Origin: Terriglobus roseus
GTDB taxonomy: Bacteria; Acidobacteriota; Terriglobia; Terriglobales; Acidobacteriaceae
Reading direction: 5' to 3'
Length of the DNA stretch: 64,000 nucleotides
NCBI RefSeq assembly: GCF_900105625.1
Contig: NZ_FNSD01000001.1
Span: 3,968,001 to 4,032,000 of the forward strand
The notes beneath the pieces are model-generated. The model was not told the DNA's origin. It saw only the letters and a list, made by a program, of their open reading frames with translations, and ran no database searches. Positions 27,648 to 35,957 of the stretch are shown here, one piece after another. Within the stretch, counting starts at the first letter, position 1. Each line of letters begins with the position of its first letter. The translations under genes were made by a program, and so were the position numbers.

Positions 27648-28052
27648 TTAGATTTCAGGTGCGTCGTCGTCCAGCAACTGGTCCATCTGCTGAATCGTTT
27701 GATCGTTAGTGTCGATGATCTGCAGGTCTTCCACGGTCGCCGAAATCGCTGGCGCGTTCACCTTTTGCAGATGCGAAACTTCAAGCCAGCTGCCGCCACC
27801 CGCCACCAGCAGCAGCGCCATGGCACCCGCCAGCATAGGCTTCAGTGTGGCCGTGTTGCCGTACAGGAAACGGTCGCGCAGCCGCGCAAAGAAGCCCTCC
27901 GGCTCGCGCTGTACCTCCTCGCGGAATCGCGCCATCATCCGGGCATCGAACCACGGCGAAGGCTCCGGGGCCTTCCAGTCGTCGAGCAGCGCCATCATCT
28001 CGTGCATGGCCTGTTCGTCGGATACTTCGGTCGTCTTCTTGGCAGAAAACAT
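27648..28052 (-). CDS. single-pass membrane protein, putative anti-sigma factor
   Basis: 134 residues: a cytoplasmic N-terminus (SDEQAMHEMMALLDDWKAPE, WFDARMMARFREEV), one membrane span (TLKPMLAGAMALLLVAGGGSW, about 72-92) and a short periplasmic tail ending in an acidic QMDQLLDDDAPEI. Topology, size and position directly after an ECF sigma gene (29-base gap) fit an anti-sigma factor, though no zinc-binding HxxxCxxC motif is present. The ATG at 28052 has AAGGAAGG upstream and is preferred over 28070. Family not recognised with certainty. Confidence 0.65.
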   Translation of the reverse strand: MFSAKKTTEVSDEQAMHEMMALLDDWKAPEPSPWFDARMMARFREEVQREPEGFFARLRDRFLYGNTATLKPMLAGAMALLLVAGGGSWLEVSHLQKVNAPAISATVEDLQIIDTNDQTIQQMDQLLDDDAPEI

Positions 28053-28081
28053 AACAACCTTCCTTCTCAACTCTAAATACG

Positions 28082-28765
28082 CTAAACGAACTCTTTTAGC
28101 CGCTCGCGAAGTGTCTGGTAGGCGCGAAACAGCAGAGATTTCGTTGCAGATTCGCTCAATTTCAGCACCGCGCCGATCTGCTTGTAGTCCATCTCCTGAT
28201 ATTTGTGCATCAACACGGCGCTCCGCTGGCGCTCGGGCAGGGCCATTACATGAGCCTTGATCGCTTTCATGCGTTCTGCCCGCATCAGGTCAGCCTCGAT
28301 GGTCGGCGTCTCGTCGGCCACGTCGTGCATGCTGCCTGTCTCGGGATCCGGCTCGTCCAGATGGACGGTTGGCGCGGTCCTTTCGTTCTTCGTGTCGCGG
28401 GCGTGGTTCACTGCAAGGTTTGTCGCGATGCGATAGAGCCAGGTTGTGAACCGGGCCTCGGCGCGGTAGGTCTCACGCGAGCGATAGACCCGGAGGAAGA
28501 CCTCCTGCGCCATCTCCTCCGCAATCGCCTGGTTGTGGACCATGCGATACATGAAATGAACGATCGGCCGACGGTATTTGTTCATCAGGTAGTCGAAGCA
28601 CTCAAGCTCGCCCGCCTTCAGCCGAAGCATGATTTCGGCATCACCGGTCTCAGCCGGTTTCGCCGCAACTGCCTGCAATTCCTCTGCAAAGCCACTCGCA
28701 CGGCCAGGAGCCAGATCGGCTTCCGTACCCGCCATCATGCCCGGATTGAGCGCCAGACTTGCCAT
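28082..28765 (-). CDS. ECF RNA polymerase sigma factor
   Basis: 227 residues from the chosen ATG. Region 2 is FDYLMNKYRRPIVHFMYRMV through MAQEVFLRVYRSRETYR and FTTWLYRIATNLAVNH; region 4 is LPERQRSAVLMHKYQEMDYK and IGAVLKLSESATKSLLFRA. Together these place it in the RpoE-like ECF group. The frame is open upstream to 29101 with an acidic, low-complexity extension, but GGAGAAG sits five bases before the ATG at 28765 and gives a normal ECF length, so I prefer it; starts at 28975 or 29038 are not excluded. It heads a unit with a putative anti-sigma factor and a DUF3106 protein. Genes controlled are unknown apart from likely autoregulation. Confidence 0.9.
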   Translation of the reverse strand: MASLALNPGMMAGTEADLAPGRASGFAEELQAVAAKPAETGDAEIMLRLKAGELECFDYLMNKYRRPIVHFMYRMVHNQAIAEEMAQEVFLRVYRSRETYRAEARFTTWLYRIATNLAVNHARDTKNERTAPTVHLDEPDPETGSMHDVADETPTIEADLMRAERMKAIKAHVMALPERQRSAVLMHKYQEMDYKQIGAVLKLSESATKSLLFRAYQTLRERLKEFV

Positions 28766-29212
28766 ATCTTCTCCGACACCATCCGGGTCGGATTGTTGCG
28801 CATCGACCGCACTTTCCGGGTCCGGATCGCCATCGGAGTCGCGCTGAACGGCGTCGTTCGCGTCGTCCTCAAGATCGGAATCGTCACCGGGCGCACCGCC
28901 ATCTTCCGGCGCACTGCGATGCGCGCCGGTGTAGCGATCCACCTCACCCGAGTGTCCGGTCCTGCCTGCTGCCATACGTCCGTAAATCCTTCGATCGCGC
29001 GCCCATGCGCAACGAGTAGCACTTATTTGTACCGGCATTCGCCTCGGATGCCAAAGCAAACGCTCACGGTGGGATGCGCCGAAGCAACACCCGGGTCGCA
29101 TGGCAAGCCAGAGAGTAACGCACGTCCCTCGCCACTTCCAAGGGATCTGCAGACCCGCCGAGTGATCCCGCGTTGCGTGATAAACTTCATTTCAGCAAGC
29201 GCATCCCCGCGC
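28766..29212. other. interval between sigma factor gene and tRNA-Val
   Basis: About 450 bases. The sigma-factor frame remains open here to 29101 on the minus strand, encoding an acidic Asp/Glu-rich stretch, so part of this could be coding if an upstream start is used. Otherwise it would be the promoter and leader of the sigma operon. No other feature was seen. Confidence 0.35.
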
Positions 29213-29287
29213 GGGCGCATAACTCAGCGGTAGAGTGCCACCTTCACACGGTGGAAGTCGTAGGTTCGAATCCTGCTGTGCCCACCA
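29213..29287 (+). tRNA. tRNA-Val (CAC)
   Basis: 75-base cloverleaf: acceptor GGGCGCA / TGTGCCC (one G-T pair), D arm ACTCAGCGGTAGAGT, anticodon arm CCACC-TTCACAC-GGTGG with anticodon CAC, T arm GTAGG-TTCGAAT-CCTGC, discriminator A and encoded CCA. A tyrosine-recombinase remnant lies about 90 bases downstream, so this gene may have served as an integration site. Confidence 0.96.
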
Positions 29288-29322
29288 TCAAGTCAACAAC
29301 TTAGCGACACTGGCGAATGGAT

Positions 29323-29352
29323 TTGATGCCAAAGTGCACCCTCTGGCATCAA
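29323..29352. repeat. 9-bp inverted repeat downstream of tRNA-Val
   Basis: TTGATGCCA / TGGCATCAA with a 12-base spacer. It lies between the tRNA 3' end and the recombinase remnant. It could be a transcription terminator for the tRNA or a leftover recombination arm site; neither can be shown. Confidence 0.4.
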
Positions 29353-29380
29353 CCGCGCCGATTGTGCCGGCTGCATCCTT

Positions 29381-29602
29381 CTATGTCGCCTGCTGCTGTA
29401 TAGCTGCTGCCGCGAGCATCGCGTAGACCGAGCCGACCATCTGCTGCGCACTCTCTGGCAGTTCCTGCAGGTAATCGTTCGCGGTCGTGTCCGCTCGCGA
29501 GTGACGCAGGTGAGATTGAATGTCCTTCACGGAACGAAGATTCTGGGCTCGTGTTGCGATCGTGCGGCGGATGATCTGGTGATTCAATTTCTCGATACCC
29601 AC
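29381..29602 (-). pseudogene. C-terminal remnant of a tyrosine recombinase/integrase
   Basis: Only about 73 residues remain. They contain the second half of the catalytic domain of a site-specific tyrosine recombinase: NHQIIRRTIATRAQ (the second conserved Arg), VKDIQSHLRHSRADTTANDY with the conserved His region LRHS and the probable nucleophilic Tyr, then LQELPESAQQMVGSVYAML. The N-terminal arm- and core-binding parts and the first Arg are missing; bases upstream do not continue the frame. Next to tRNA-Val, this marks a decayed integrative element. Inactive as it stands. Confidence 0.75.
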
Positions 29603-29749
29603 TGATTCCCCCGTGAGGCTTCAAGACTTTTCTCGGTAGTTGGAGGTGTCGGTACCTCGCCGTCCGCGTTCGGAAAGGTCGGGTCATCAGGAGAGCATTT
29701 CCGTTGGCGTAAGTTTCCAACTGCGTGCTACTTGCTTCATACTGGGCCG

Positions 29750-30916
29750 ATGGGGTCGCCTTATTCACATCTGTCGCAAAGTGTAGCGGGCAGTCGTCGA
29801 AGGTTCCTGCAAGGTGCTATCGGCACGCTTTCTGCTGCGACTGTTTCGTGTGGGTTATCCGCACAGGCGCTGCCATTACTACGCCCTTCACAGAAGACAA
29901 TCGTCGTTACTTTTGGCGGCGGTGCGCGTGATGAGGAGACCTTCTCCGAAGACGGGCAGGAGAATATTCCGAATCTGCTTCAAACTCTCTTGCCGCAGGG
30001 CACCTTTTTTAGCCAGGTAGTTAATGCCGGCATTCTTGGTCACTACGTTGCGACCGCGAGCGTCGTGACGGGCAAATATGAGCGCTTCAACAACTTCATC
30101 GCGCAGCCTCCACCGAACCCCACGCTTTTCGAGTACTACCGGAAGGGATTGAAGCGCCCCGCAAACGATGCTTGGGTCATCGCCCCCAGCAACGGCTTTC
30201 AGCGGATTGGCAGCAGCAGCCATTCGTCTTTCGGGCCCGGATTCGGCGCTGGTGTGATCCTGCCGAAGCGTTTGCTGCAGTCAGCCTTGCGAAGCAAAGG
30301 GCTCGTTGACGGCGACCAGCTCTCTCATCTTCTGCAAGACAGCTACGAGATGCCGCTGTATCAGCCGCAGCAATCCAGTATGGACCACGAGATGCATCTG
30401 GACACGCTTGAGTCGACGCTGAAGCTGTCCGTGCAGGATTTTGTCCAGAAGGCACGCAGTCTCGACAGCGCGGATGAGCTTTCCATCTACGTCACGCGGC
30501 AGTTGATGAAGCACCTCGCACCCTCGCTGATGATGCTGACACTTCATGACATGGACGTCGCACACGCCGGTGCGTACTCGCTGTACGTCGATGCGATTCA
30601 ACGCGCAGACCGTCTGTGTGCGGACTTATGGGAGATGGTCCAGGGCGATCCGGAGTATAAGGACCGTACAACCCTATACATCATGCCAGACTTTGGCCGT
30701 GACTCGGACGATGATCCGACTGGCAACGGCTTCCAACACCACAGAACCGGCAGTGCGATGGCCCGGACTACCTGGATGCTGATACTGGGACCGCACATTC
30801 GCCAGAATACGACCGTCACCCGACCGGTGGAATCAATTGACCTTGTCCCTACAATCGGTTATTCCCTGGGTTTTGCGACGGGGGGCGACGGCAGGCTGTT
30901 GCAAGAGATCCTATGA
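29750..30916 (+). CDS. exported alkaline-phosphatase-fold hydrolase (sulfatase-like), uncharacterised
   Basis: 388 residues from the ATG at 29750 (TTG at 29732 is an alternative). A twin-arginine-like lead GSRRRFLQGAIGTLSAATV directs export. The fold is suggested by TIVVTFGGGARDEETFSEDG at the start of the mature domain, where alkaline-phosphatase/sulfatase enzymes hold metal ligands and the nucleophile, LTLHDMDVAHAGAYSLYVDA in the middle, and PDFGRDSDDDP followed by GFQHHRTGS near the end, resembling the D..H metal sites. The match is distant, so enzyme type and substrate are open. It overlaps the next gene by ATGA, indicating a functional pair. Confidence 0.6.
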   Translation: MGSPYSHLSQSVAGSRRRFLQGAIGTLSAATVSCGLSAQALPLLRPSQKTIVVTFGGGARDEETFSEDGQENIPNLLQTLLPQGTFFSQVVNAGILGHYVATASVVTGKYERFNNFIAQPPPNPTLFEYYRKGLKRPANDAWVIAPSNGFQRIGSSSHSSFGPGFGAGVILPKRLLQSALRSKGLVDGDQLSHLLQDSYEMPLYQPQQSSMDHEMHLDTLESTLKLSVQDFVQKARSLDSADELSIYVTRQLMKHLAPSLMMLTLHDMDVAHAGAYSLYVDAIQRADRLCADLWEMVQGDPEYKDRTTLYIMPDFGRDSDDDPTGNGFQHHRTGSAMARTTWMLILGPHIRQNTTVTRPVESIDLVPTIGYSLGFATGGDGRLLQEIL

Positions 30917-32118
30917 CGCCTGAACAGTTGTCGCCCTTAGCTTTTGCTGGTTTTGCGCCCATGGCACGTGCCTTTGCGAATGATCATCTGGCGCTGCTGC
31001 GACGGTTGCCTCTCGTCCTGTGTCCTTCGTTCCTTCAACAGATACAGGCACTCGACACCAGCTTCCCTGCAGAGATTGCCAGCCTTCGCTGGCAGAGCGA
31101 TGCGCTACAAGGGCTGTCAGCAAGTAGATTTGATTTACTGACTAGTCCACTGAAAGCGATCTCGCTGTCGCCGTCCCTGAAGCGCGCTGACTGGGTGGGT
31201 AGACCGGCGGCATTCGTGACAGAACTAACGGCATACCTGTGGTCCAGCGGTCAGATGACCGAATTTCGGAAGGCGACCGCAGATCTATTTGCTTCCGTTC
31301 CTCCGCAGGTCGACGATACGCATCGGCTTGTGGTCGTCATTCTTGGGCAGGAAGCGCAGGTTGATAGCAAGTCGGTATTGCGAAAGCTCCGCAAGCAAGG
31401 CGTATTTCTGACTGCGATCCAGAATGCGACAGCACCCGCCGAGATTCGCGAGCTTCTGCTCAAACACGTCGCGCAGCCTTTGGGAGCTTATGCGAGTTGG
31501 TATGTCGATGGTGGCCCGGCGCATCCGGAAATCGGCGGCAACCTCTCCGGGATTCAGTTACTCACTTACCCAGGGCTTGCCTCCGTCCGGGATCGGGTCT
31601 TGAACCGGATGCAGGTTGATATCGCCAGCCCCGGCAGCGGGCCCGAACACCTGCGCGATCAACTTGCCGCGTTCACTCAGAGCGATGCTCGTGCGACCGA
31701 CCTCACTGGCGATGGAGTGCTGCAGCGGTTTTACACCGAGCTGTTTACGCAGAGCTCCGGTCCACAGATCTTCAGCACGAGCTTTGTGCAATGGACGGGA
31801 CGAGAGCTGGCTCGTCGGGCTAAGCCTTCGACTCTTTTGCTGCGCTATGCGCCTCGTCAACGCCATCGCGGCCTGAACGAACTGCTGCCGGGTGAAAAGG
31901 CCGCGACCGTCGACGTCCAGGGATCGCTGCGGGACGCGGAGATGGGTGCTTTCTATAACTGGATCGAGATGAAGAGAATTACTGCGCCTGACAAGCTGAC
32001 GTTCGTTGTATGGGTCGAAGGACATCCGCTAGCCGTGGTGCTTGGTCCGGGCAGCCCGGCTGGCTCTGTCTGCACAACGCCCATGACGCTATCGAAGGCC
32101 GTGGAGACATTCGGCTAA
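30913..32118 (+). CDS. uncharacterised protein coupled to the phosphatase-fold gene
   Basis: 401 residues, no signal peptide and no membrane span, so probably cytoplasmic. I recognise no domain. Visible stretches include an alpha/beta segment RLVVVILGQEAQVDSKSVLR around 145, ASWYVDGGPAHPEIGGN, FSTSFVQWTGRELARRAKPS, and a C-terminal beta segment LTFVVWVEGHPLAVVLGP. Its start codon overlaps the stop of the exported phosphatase-fold gene (ATGA), so the two are almost certainly co-translated, which is odd for one exported and one apparently cytoplasmic product. A perfect bidirectional terminator follows. Function unknown. Confidence 0.75.
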   Translation: MTPEQLSPLAFAGFAPMARAFANDHLALLRRLPLVLCPSFLQQIQALDTSFPAEIASLRWQSDALQGLSASRFDLLTSPLKAISLSPSLKRADWVGRPAAFVTELTAYLWSSGQMTEFRKATADLFASVPPQVDDTHRLVVVILGQEAQVDSKSVLRKLRKQGVFLTAIQNATAPAEIRELLLKHVAQPLGAYASWYVDGGPAHPEIGGNLSGIQLLTYPGLASVRDRVLNRMQVDIASPGSGPEHLRDQLAAFTQSDARATDLTGDGVLQRFYTELFTQSSGPQIFSTSFVQWTGRELARRAKPSTLLLRYAPRQRHRGLNELLPGEKAATVDVQGSLRDAEMGAFYNWIEMKRITAPDKLTFVVWVEGHPLAVVLGPGSPAGSVCTTPMTLSKAVETFG

Positions 32119-32140
32119 TCTGTCGCACAAAGCAAAAAAT

Positions 32141-32169
32141 GCCCCTGTGAGAATAGATCTCACAGGGGC
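32141..32169. terminator. bidirectional intrinsic terminator
   Basis: Perfect 12-bp stem GCCCCTGTGAGA / TCTCACAGGGGC with an ATAGA loop, preceded by AAAAAAT and followed by TTGCTTT; the flanking AAAGCAA / TTGCTTT also pair. It lies between the convergent unknown gene (+) and the TonB-dependent receptor (-); on the minus strand the stem is followed by ATTTTTTGC, a good T tract. Confidence 0.85.
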
Positions 32170-32184
32170 TTGCTTTGGAGGCAA

Positions 32185-35100
32185 CTAGAAGGAAAGACGA
32201 GCAGCGACCTGCAGAACTCTGGCGTTCGGAAGAATGCCGGAGAAGCGTGTCGACGTAATGGCCTGCCCCGAAGTTCCGGTCAGACTCGTGCCGGGGTTGC
32301 TGAATGATGGTGTGTTCAACACGTTAAAGCCATCCACTCGCAGCTGCAACGCAGTCTCCCGATAGGGAAGTGCGAAGCTTTTGAAGAGTGACATGTCCAC
32401 ACGGTTGAAGCCGGGACCGACGACACCGACGCGGCCACGTGGACCGGACGGGATCACGCCTGCGTTCGCTGCGTTGATGGTGTTCTGGCTTGCCGAGGCA
32501 CCACTGCTTACGACCTGCGGTGGATTGGTGAATGAGCAGGGATTAAACCACTGACTGATCGTGCGAGTTTTGGCGGCGCAGTTGAACTGTGGCTGTGTTG
32601 GGCTGAGGGAGCTTCGTGTGCTACCGGAACCAAGCGGGGCTCCCGTGCTGAATGGATCGGCGATCTGGTACGGATAGCTCGAACCCTGGTTTGAAGAAGT
32701 GAGGAAGATGGGGTTGCCGGTCTGTGCCTGGAACACCAGGCTCGACTTCCATCCACCAATCACTTCGTCGAGCAGCTTGCTGTCGTGGGCGAATTTCTTT
32801 CCACGACCGAAGGGCAGTTCGTATTGCGCATTCAGGCTCACGCGGCTGCGAACGTCCTGCGTGCAGCTGCCGTAGTCATATCGGAAGCCGAGAAGATTCG
32901 GATTCCGGTAACCACCCTGCTGCGCCTGTCCGATAGGCCCGAACGAGTCATCAAGGCAGTGAGCCCATGAGTAGCCACCCAGGAAATACAGGCCTGCACC
33001 GAACTGCTTTTCGATCTTCGCCTGCAGGGAATCGTAAGACGCAATACCCTCATTGGAGACGTTCGCAATCCCGAAGTCATAGAAAGGCTGATAGGCCTGT
33101 CCGTTGGCTCCACTCGGGACATATCCGGCGTAGGTGTTGGCGTTGTAGCTCATCCGAAGACGACGGCTCTTGCTGCCCTGGTAGCTCACGGTCATGGTCA
33201 TGGTGTTAGACAGTGAGTGCTGCAGGCTAAGGTTATAAGCTTCGTTGTAGGAACTCTTCGCGTTCTGATCCTGGCTATAAATCTGGCCAATGCCGGAAGC
33301 TGCGGCGAGTGCTGCGGGACTGGTGGCGGCGGCGCCGAAACCAGTTTCTAGCGTCTGACCGTTGGTCGGGCAGTTCACCGATCCGTTGAGGTTGTAGCAC
33401 TGGTTGGGCGTGGGAACGAAGCTCGAATTCACAAAGAATGGAGCGTTGTTCGCAAGGTTCAGGCCCAGGCCAATGTTTTCCAAGCCGCCGTAGAACATAC
33501 CGAAACCGCCACGCAACACAGTCTTGGGCTCGAGCAGAAAATTGAAGCCCACACGTGGTGCGAAGTTCAAACGTTGCGGATTCACCAGATAGTTATTGTC
33601 GGTGTATTGGACAGCGATGTGGTCCGCAGCGAGGGTAGTTGCTAAGGTAGCTGCGATCGGGTAGCTGCGCTGAGAGGACGGTATGAGGAGCGTACCCGTT
33701 CCCTGGTTGTTATTCGCGTAGTTTCCGATGAAGTTTGACTGCATGTTATTCAATTCACGGATGGGTTGCGAGTATTCCCAACGTACGCCCATGTTCAGCG
33801 TAAACCGTGGGGTTACCTTCCAGTCGTCCTGCAGGAAGGCTGCGTAGTACCAACGTAGATCGGTAAACGGCTGCACTGTGCTCAGACCAGAGTTGTTCAT
33901 CTGGTCCTGCAGGTAATCTGCCAGGCCTGAACCGGAGACGTTGACCTTGTCCGCCGGATTCTCGCTGTATGTGCCGTTGAAGTTCTGGTACCCGATGCCA
34001 TTGGGTGGCTGCAGGCCGTAGAAACGCACGTGCTGAAAGTTGATGCCGGCCTTGACCGTGTGCCGTCCGACCTGCTTGTTTACGTTGTCAATGATCTGCA
34101 GAACATTCTGGAGCTCATCGGAGGGAAGATAGCCAGTGGTCCCAAGCTGTGTCGCTGCATCATTGCCGCTACGGGAATCGCCGAAGTTTGTCTGCGGGAG
34201 ACCGCCGAGGTTCTTGCCGGTAGGAATGCCGCCCAGGCCAAGGCTGGCTGCGAAGCCGCTGTTTGCAGCGTTCGGTCCCAGGTAGGAGGCGTGCAGCCAG
34301 TTATAGCCAGCACGGAACTCGTTGGAGAGTGTTGGGCTGAAGAAGTGGGTCTCCGAGAAAACACCGCTCTTAGCGTAGTTGGAGTTCTGTCCCGAGCTGC
34401 CAAAACTGCCACCGTCAAGGATGCCCAGCGGCGGTGCATAGCTGATGGGGTTGTTGGAGTAGCTGTAACGGGCGAACATCTGATCCTTCGCCGAAAAGTT
34501 GTAGTCGACACGAAGGTCATACTGGGTGGTGTCATTCGTGATGGCAGTTGCAGGAGCGGTGTAGTTATTGAAGGCCTGGTGCACATTCGCCGCATTCGGA
34601 AGCGGGTAGAGCGCGAGCACTGCTTTTGCCACAGCGTTGATCTGATTGGCACAAAGCACGTTCCGAACACCATTGCAGGTCAGGTAACGCGGATCAGCAC
34701 CAGCGTTCGCAGTTCCGCCGACGATACTGGTTGCCGTTCCACCGGGCTGGTACAGCGAGATCGCACCACGGCCTGCCGTATTTGCAGGGCTTAGCAACTC
34801 GCTGAAGTCGCCTGTCCGCTCCAGGGCGGTGGGTACGGTGAGATTCGGTGTTGGCGGAGAGTACTGCGAAATTCGGGTGCCTTCCGCGTCGGCGAAGACG
34901 AAGATCTTGTCCTTCCAGATAGGGCCGCCGAGTGTCGCTCCGAACTGGTTCATGTGATATGCCGTCTTGTTGGTAGCGAAGTAATCGAGCGCATTCATGC
35001 GGTCGTTACGGTAGTACTCCCACAGGCTGCCGTGGACGGAATTAGTGCCGGCCTTGATCGAGGCATTGATTGCTGCGCCAGTACCGCGCCCAAGTTCCGC

Positions 35101-35799
35101 ACTGTAGTCGCTGCTCTGGACGCGGAATTCAGCAAGTGCATCCGGTGGTGGACGAACGGCATAGGTTGCGCCGTTCAGGAAGTCCTGCATATTGGAGTTA
35201 TTGTCGACGCCATCCAGGACAAAGTTATTCTGCGACACGCGGTTGCCGTTGGATGCGAAGTCGCCAGCACCGGCGACCTGTCGGAATCCCTGATTGGGGG
35301 CTGCCACACCGGTCGTCAACTGCGCCGCGAAGACGTAGTTCCGGCCGTCCAGAGGAATGTCATTGAGCACTCTGGCTGTGAAGGTCTGGCCTGTAGAAGC
35401 TTCCTCGGTCTGCAGGGCGGTATCGGCGGTGACTGTAACCGCATCAGAAGCCCCTCCCGCGGAGAGGTTCAGGTTGAGGCCGACCACCTGGCTGACGCTC
35501 ACTCGGATGTTGTCCTGCGTTTGCGGCGCGAAGCCGGGAGCTTCTACCGTCAACTGGTACGTACCGATCTTGACCGGTGTGAAGCTGTACGCGCCTGACT
35601 TGTCGGTGACTCGCGTCAGTGTCAGGTTTGTTTCCTTGTTGACGAGCGTGATGGTTGCACCGTTCACAAGCGCCTTGTTAGCGTCGCGCACCAGACCAGT
35701 GACCGATCCCTGATCGATCTGTGCGAAGAGTGGGACAGATCCTGAGATCAGCGAGGCGGAAAGACCGACCGCGAGCACTGCTCGATTTCCAAAGCGCAT
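32185..35799 (-). CDS. Oar-like TonB-dependent receptor with carboxypeptidase-regulatory domain
   Basis: 1204-residue outer-membrane receptor. A signal peptide ends at SGSVPLFAQ; a carboxypeptidase-regulatory-like beta domain follows (about 30-115: GSVTGLVRDANKALVNGATI, TDKSGAYSFTPVKIGTYQL), then a plug region with LNDIPLDGRNYVF and FVLDGVDNNSNM, and a long 22-strand-type barrel ending in the aromatic VLQVAARLSF expected of outer-membrane barrels. Such receptors replace SusC in Acidobacteria and are thought to bind large glycans or peptides. It diverges from the GH35 gene across 158 bases, and the locus continues into fucose catabolism, so an oligosaccharide ligand is likely. No SusD partner is present. 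Ligand identity is inferred. Confidence 0.92.
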   Translation of the reverse strand: MRFGNRAVLAVGLSASLISGSVPLFAQIDQGSVTGLVRDANKALVNGATITLVNKETNLTLTRVTDKSGAYSFTPVKIGTYQLTVEAPGFAPQTQDNIRVSVSQVVGLNLNLSAGGASDAVTVTADTALQTEEASTGQTFTARVLNDIPLDGRNYVFAAQLTTGVAAPNQGFRQVAGAGDFASNGNRVSQNNFVLDGVDNNSNMQDFLNGATYAVRPPPDALAEFRVQSSDYSAELGRGTGAAINASIKAGTNSVHGSLWEYYRNDRMNALDYFATNKTAYHMNQFGATLGGPIWKDKIFVFADAEGTRISQYSPPTPNLTVPTALERTGDFSELLSPANTAGRGAISLYQPGGTATSIVGGTANAGADPRYLTCNGVRNVLCANQINAVAKAVLALYPLPNAANVHQAFNNYTAPATAITNDTTQYDLRVDYNFSAKDQMFARYSYSNNPISYAPPLGILDGGSFGSSGQNSNYAKSGVFSETHFFSPTLSNEFRAGYNWLHASYLGPNAANSGFAASLGLGGIPTGKNLGGLPQTNFGDSRSGNDAATQLGTTGYLPSDELQNVLQIIDNVNKQVGRHTVKAGINFQHVRFYGLQPPNGIGYQNFNGTYSENPADKVNVSGSGLADYLQDQMNNSGLSTVQPFTDLRWYYAAFLQDDWKVTPRFTLNMGVRWEYSQPIRELNNMQSNFIGNYANNNQGTGTLLIPSSQRSYPIAATLATTLAADHIAVQYTDNNYLVNPQRLNFAPRVGFNFLLEPKTVLRGGFGMFYGGLENIGLGLNLANNAPFFVNSSFVPTPNQCYNLNGSVNCPTNGQTLETGFGAAATSPAALAAASGIGQIYSQDQNAKSSYNEAYNLSLQHSLSNTMTMTVSYQGSKSRRLRMSYNANTYAGYVPSGANGQAYQPFYDFGIANVSNEGIASYDSLQAKIEKQFGAGLYFLGGYSWAHCLDDSFGPIGQAQQGGYRNPNLLGFRYDYGSCTQDVRSRVSLNAQYELPFGRGKKFAHDSKLLDEVIGGWKSSLVFQAQTGNPIFLTSSNQGSSYPYQIADPFSTGAPLGSGSTRSSLSPTQPQFNCAAKTRTISQWFNPCSFTNPPQVVSSGASASQNTINAANAGVIPSGPRGRVGVVGPGFNRVDMSLFKSFALPYRETALQLRVDGFNVLNTPSFSNPGTSLTGTSGQAITSTRFSGILPNARVLQVAARLSF

Positions 35800-35957
35800 A
35801 CGGGGACACCCTTGTTGGATTGCTGAAAGACGATCCTACGACCGAGAACGGGCTTGCTCATGAGGTATGGTGTTTTCAGCTGTGAAAGCAGTATTGCATC
35901 AGTGAGCAGAATGTCAACGGAAAGTTCACGCCCCTGTAACGCTCGAGGAGGGTCTTC

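Noticed and set aside
28766-29101. N-terminal extension of the ECF sigma factor
   Set aside because: Acidic low-complexity sequence without family similarity; a better ribosome site precedes the ATG at 28765. Kept as an alternative in the entry.
32185-35799. Possible SusC/SusD-type locus
   Set aside because: The receptor is of the Oar-like type and no SusD lipoprotein gene is present, so the Bacteroidetes-style label was not used.
35874-35887. TTTCA-GCTG-TGAAA repeat between the receptor and GH35 genes as a copy of the fucose operator
   Set aside because: Half-sites are in the opposite order and spacing from ATGAAA-N6-TTTCAT, so it is not evidence of a shared operator.
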